From contig NMRB01001581.1 of NCBI GenBank assembly GCA_002633025.1, positions 1 to 64,000 of the forward strand: a stretch of 64,000 bases of DNA. The letters run 5' to 3'. How positions within the stretch are numbered: position 1 is the first letter of the stretch; each line of letters starts with the position of its first letter. Both the position numbers and the translations under genes were made by a program. Under the pieces are notes generated by a model, which saw nothing but the letters and a program-made list of their open reading frames with translations, ran no database searches and was not told where the DNA came from. Source of the stretch: Notospermus geniculatus (Eukaryota > Nemertea > Pilidiophora > Heteronemertea > Lineidae). Below, piece after piece: positions 60,915 through 64,000 of the stretch.

Positions 60915-61743
60915 GAGGTTTGTCAGGCGATATTTCATCCCTGGAGGGCTGTGGACTGATCAAATTATTTGTGTCGCCGTCGAATTCATGCCGGAGTAAG
61001 TACCTTAGTTTCGAAGTTTTGGGGCGTAGGTGACCACATCGTCCACTGAGCCTGTGTTACGTAGCTTGTGTCTGTAAATGTGGTATACTTGGTAACATAG
61101 CTGGAAAATTCTAAATCAGGTGCAGAGACAGTGGGTGATGGCCAGTAAAGGTTACCTGCTGAATGGTCAACTCCTTTATCTTCTCAGAGACATTTTATTC
61201 ATATAAACAACTGCGAGTTCTTCTTTGGCAATCAAAGTGCTGATATGCTAAATATCGGAAACGAATTCATCAGCAAGTCAATGTGTGGAAACAGAAAATG
61301 GTCAAAATAGGAAACAAATCCATCAAGGTTTGTCAGGCGATATTTCATCCCTGGAGGGCTGTGGACTGATCAAATTATTTGTGTCGCCGTCGAATTCTTG
61401 CCGGAGTAAGTACCTTAGTTGTGAAGTTTTGGGGCGTAGGTGACCACATCGTCCACTGAGCCTGTGTTTGACGTATAGCTTGTGTCTGTAAATGTGGTAT
61501 ACTTGGTAACGTACTAGCTGGAAAATTCTAAATCAGGTGCAGAGACAGAGTGGGTGATGGCCAGTAAAGGTTACCTGCTGAATGGTCAACTCCTTTATCT
61601 TCTCAGAGACATTTTATTCATATAAACAACTGCGAGTTCTTCTTTGGCAACCAAAGTGCTGATATGCTAAATATCGGAAACGAATTCATCAGCAAGTCAA
61701 TGTGTGGAAACAGAAAATGGTCAAAATAGGAAACAAATCCATC
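60915..61743 (+). repeat. Tandem direct duplication, about 410-bp unit, two copies
   Basis: Copy 1 is about 60915-61324 and copy 2 about 61325-61743; both begin AGGTTTGTCAGGCGATATTT. Copy 2 is followed by a partial third repeat of CATCAGCAAGTCAAT-x-TGTGGAAACAGAAA. Differences are few. No gap separates them. Confidence 0.92.
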
Positions 61744-64000
61744 AGCAAGTCAATCTGTGGAAACAGAAAGGTGTGAAACTAGTTATTACAGTTTTATAAC
61801 ACGACAAAATTTAATTACTCTTCGAAGGTAGGTCACTCTCTACTAATCAAATGTATTTGATTGACAAATCTATCATCACTGAAATGACATTGTTTCAAGC
61901 TCGGAGAATCATGGCCAGAAATTGCGGTCCATGTTCATTGACCATAACCAGTCTCTGCTGGTCTCATAAAATGGAAACATATGTTTTCTTTGTTAATAAA
62001 GCGTGTTTTTATTAAGTTATAAATCATTACTGTTTGTCTGGAAGACACTTTGACGTCGCATTTTGAGTTGCTCAGTGGTTTTGAACCAGCCAGGCAACGG
62101 AGAAGCAGTTTAGGAACAACTGTGGTTGGATCTGCTTCATTCCCCATGAATTGAATTTACCGGGTACAAAAACCAGCCTGGCGGTGGAAGGGTTCCCTAG
62201 CTTAAAGGGCAGTTCTTATTAATCCGGCACGTGATATAGAAACGTTACCGTCACTCCCTTGAAATTTGCAATGTAAAGCTATTGGGCACGGATTTTTCAT
62301 ATTCGGTGCATGAGAAATTTTATGGTTGAAAAGCCGTTTCTTGCAATATCGGCATCGGAGCGGTGCTTTTGAATGAAATCACTTATGGAAATTTTGCTAT
62401 GGATATCCTGCGTATGTGTGCAGGAATATCCACAAGCTTGGATGAAATGTACTCTGTACTGAGTTGACAAATTTTATTTTCTGTTCATGCCGTCGCTATT
62501 CCATGGTGCATTCAGCCATTTCCTGTCAATTTCCTGTGGTTTAGTTGATGATGAGGAACATGACCTTGCAGTGCCGTAACCAATTAGTCAAGAGGCGTTG
62601 TGCACTATCCCAAGTCATGGCTAGTTACACTGTCCTAGCTGGTAGTGGCCGACCAATGTTAACACCTTTGGACCAGGCTGCGCAGTCGTTTAGAAATACA
62701 CACACAAACCTCCGTGACTCGGCCCCTTCGGCATTTTTTTTCGCATATCAGTAATGCCATTGCTGATGACAACCAGGTCATGTGCCAGCGAATTCGTCTA
62801 CTTCAGTTTAAAGCTGTATTAAGGAAAGTTAACTGAAATATTACTTCAAAATATCCTTTTTTCCCCAATTGCCCGTAATGATATTTTAATATTGCATGAC
62901 TACAGACGAGAATGGCATGCAACTGGTAATAATGTTGGATAAGCTTCAGAACCAATAGTCGTTTGTCATGATATGAAAAAAGTGGAAATGCCACTTTTTG
63001 AGCTCGGATCACTCCCCAATCTCAGAATTCAAATCAGAACCAATTTAATTAGAATTGTATTGAATATAACAAGCTGTACCCACTTCTTAACGTCCATTAG
63101 AGAAGTCAATAATTTCTACATTTGACTAAGTGTATTTTCCGGTGTTTTATCAAGAATAAATTGAATGCCATTCTTAATTGTCTGTATTTTGATTAAAACA
63201 AACATGCAATGTAGAACTTGTCGTTTCGGAAATGTACTTCAATGTTTTGAAGGCAGAACTAGACAGATCTGAACACCGACATTATAGACTAATGGCTCTC
63301 AAGCATGTTCTAGGCTGAATTTTTTCCAAACCATCTGCAAAAAGGGCTGAGAAAACTTGCGGTAAATAAATCATGTTCTAATTTATCGGATTGTTGGTGT
63401 GATATTTTCCATTTTGGGGTTTAACGTGCTCCCATGGTCATATAAACATGATAACCCTTTGAGTCATCATTTGCAACTTAAGAAAAAGTGTATTATCATA
63501 TCCATGTCTCAAGGCAATTCAACTGTGATATCAGTATGCGGGGTTTGCATGATCTTCCCAATTTACACTTTGGTGAGAATATCTCAAAATTTTCTGGATT
63601 GATTTCACAAGTGAGTCTCTAGGTCCATAATGGCAGGGGGTCAGAGAATATAATCTATTGTGTTTCTCATCTACACGCTTGTGATGTAGAATTCGTTCCG
63701 TACCAGAGTGGATGACTTGTCCACGACAATAAACATGGTTCTTCCATCTTCCTGCCTCTGTCACCTTCAACACGCGAACTGTTAAGCTTGCATGTTTGTT
63801 TCTTAATTAATGCTTTATTTGTTCCCAATTACTGGGTGTACGGTTGGAGGAATTAGGGCACGAGTGTTGCATGCCACATGCAATCTGTGGCCTTTTTTGA
63901 AACACCCTTACACGAATTCATGTCACATAACAGTAAAATTTAGACAAATATAAATCGCAGGGTTGTGTGTTGTCAGACAGGCTATCATTCTAGGGCTGTC
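61744..64000 (+). other. Non-coding stretch at right edge, probably AHR intron
   Basis: No coding exon with acceptable splice sites and PAS-like sequence could be found, and no RNA or repeat is evident. Confidence 0.4.

Overview
This window reads as a piece of animal nuclear genome, most likely a marine invertebrate. Coding exons are short and bounded by GT-AG splice sites, introns are long, there are no operons or ribosome-binding sites, and much of the sequence is palindromic MITE-like elements, minisatellites and local duplications. Two palindromic octamers, TACATGTA and TAGGCCTA, are far more common than chance. I associate that texture with molluscs and some other lophotrochozoans or ambulacrarians, but the species cannot be fixed from the sequence.

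Left end (1-9 kb, + strand): exons of VWFA/Cache-type membrane proteins (CACHD1 / calcium-channel alpha2-delta-like). Gene A (335-2665) is the 3' end of such a gene: six phase-matched exons encode a Cys-rich ectodomain with an EGF-like segment, one transmembrane helix, a cytoplasmic tail and a C-terminal SH3-like domain. Gene B (4828-7956) is the middle of a related gene: six phase-matched exons encode most of a von Willebrand factor A domain and the start of a Cache sensor domain. Its first and last exons are not found. Two stray exons of the same family (3240-3343 and 3761-3838) lie between A and B in an order that does not match the protein, so this locus is either rearranged and duplicated or mis-ordered at the single-base gap at 4336.

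Middle (9-52.7 kb): no confident gene. It holds several direct duplications, three of them next to gap characters and probably unmerged haplotypes or contig overlaps, a 41-bp minisatellite (26 kb), MITEs (28.6 and 41.4 kb), one well-bounded orphan exon candidate (12.7 kb) and a pair of overlapping minus-strand reading frames present in both copies of a duplicated block (35.1-37 kb).

Right end (52.7-64 kb, + strand): two exons of an aryl hydrocarbon receptor (AHR) orthologue, the bHLH exon at 52728-52915 and a 50-bp exon at 59324-59373 that matches the start of the linker following the bHLH. The 6.4-kb intron between them contains a MITE with about 105-bp inverted repeats and a minisatellite of about 53 bp. 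Exon 1 and the PAS exons were not found; the PAS exons presumably lie beyond the right edge. Genes A/B (surface sensing) and AHR (ligand-activated transcription) show no evident functional link beyond sharing a strand.
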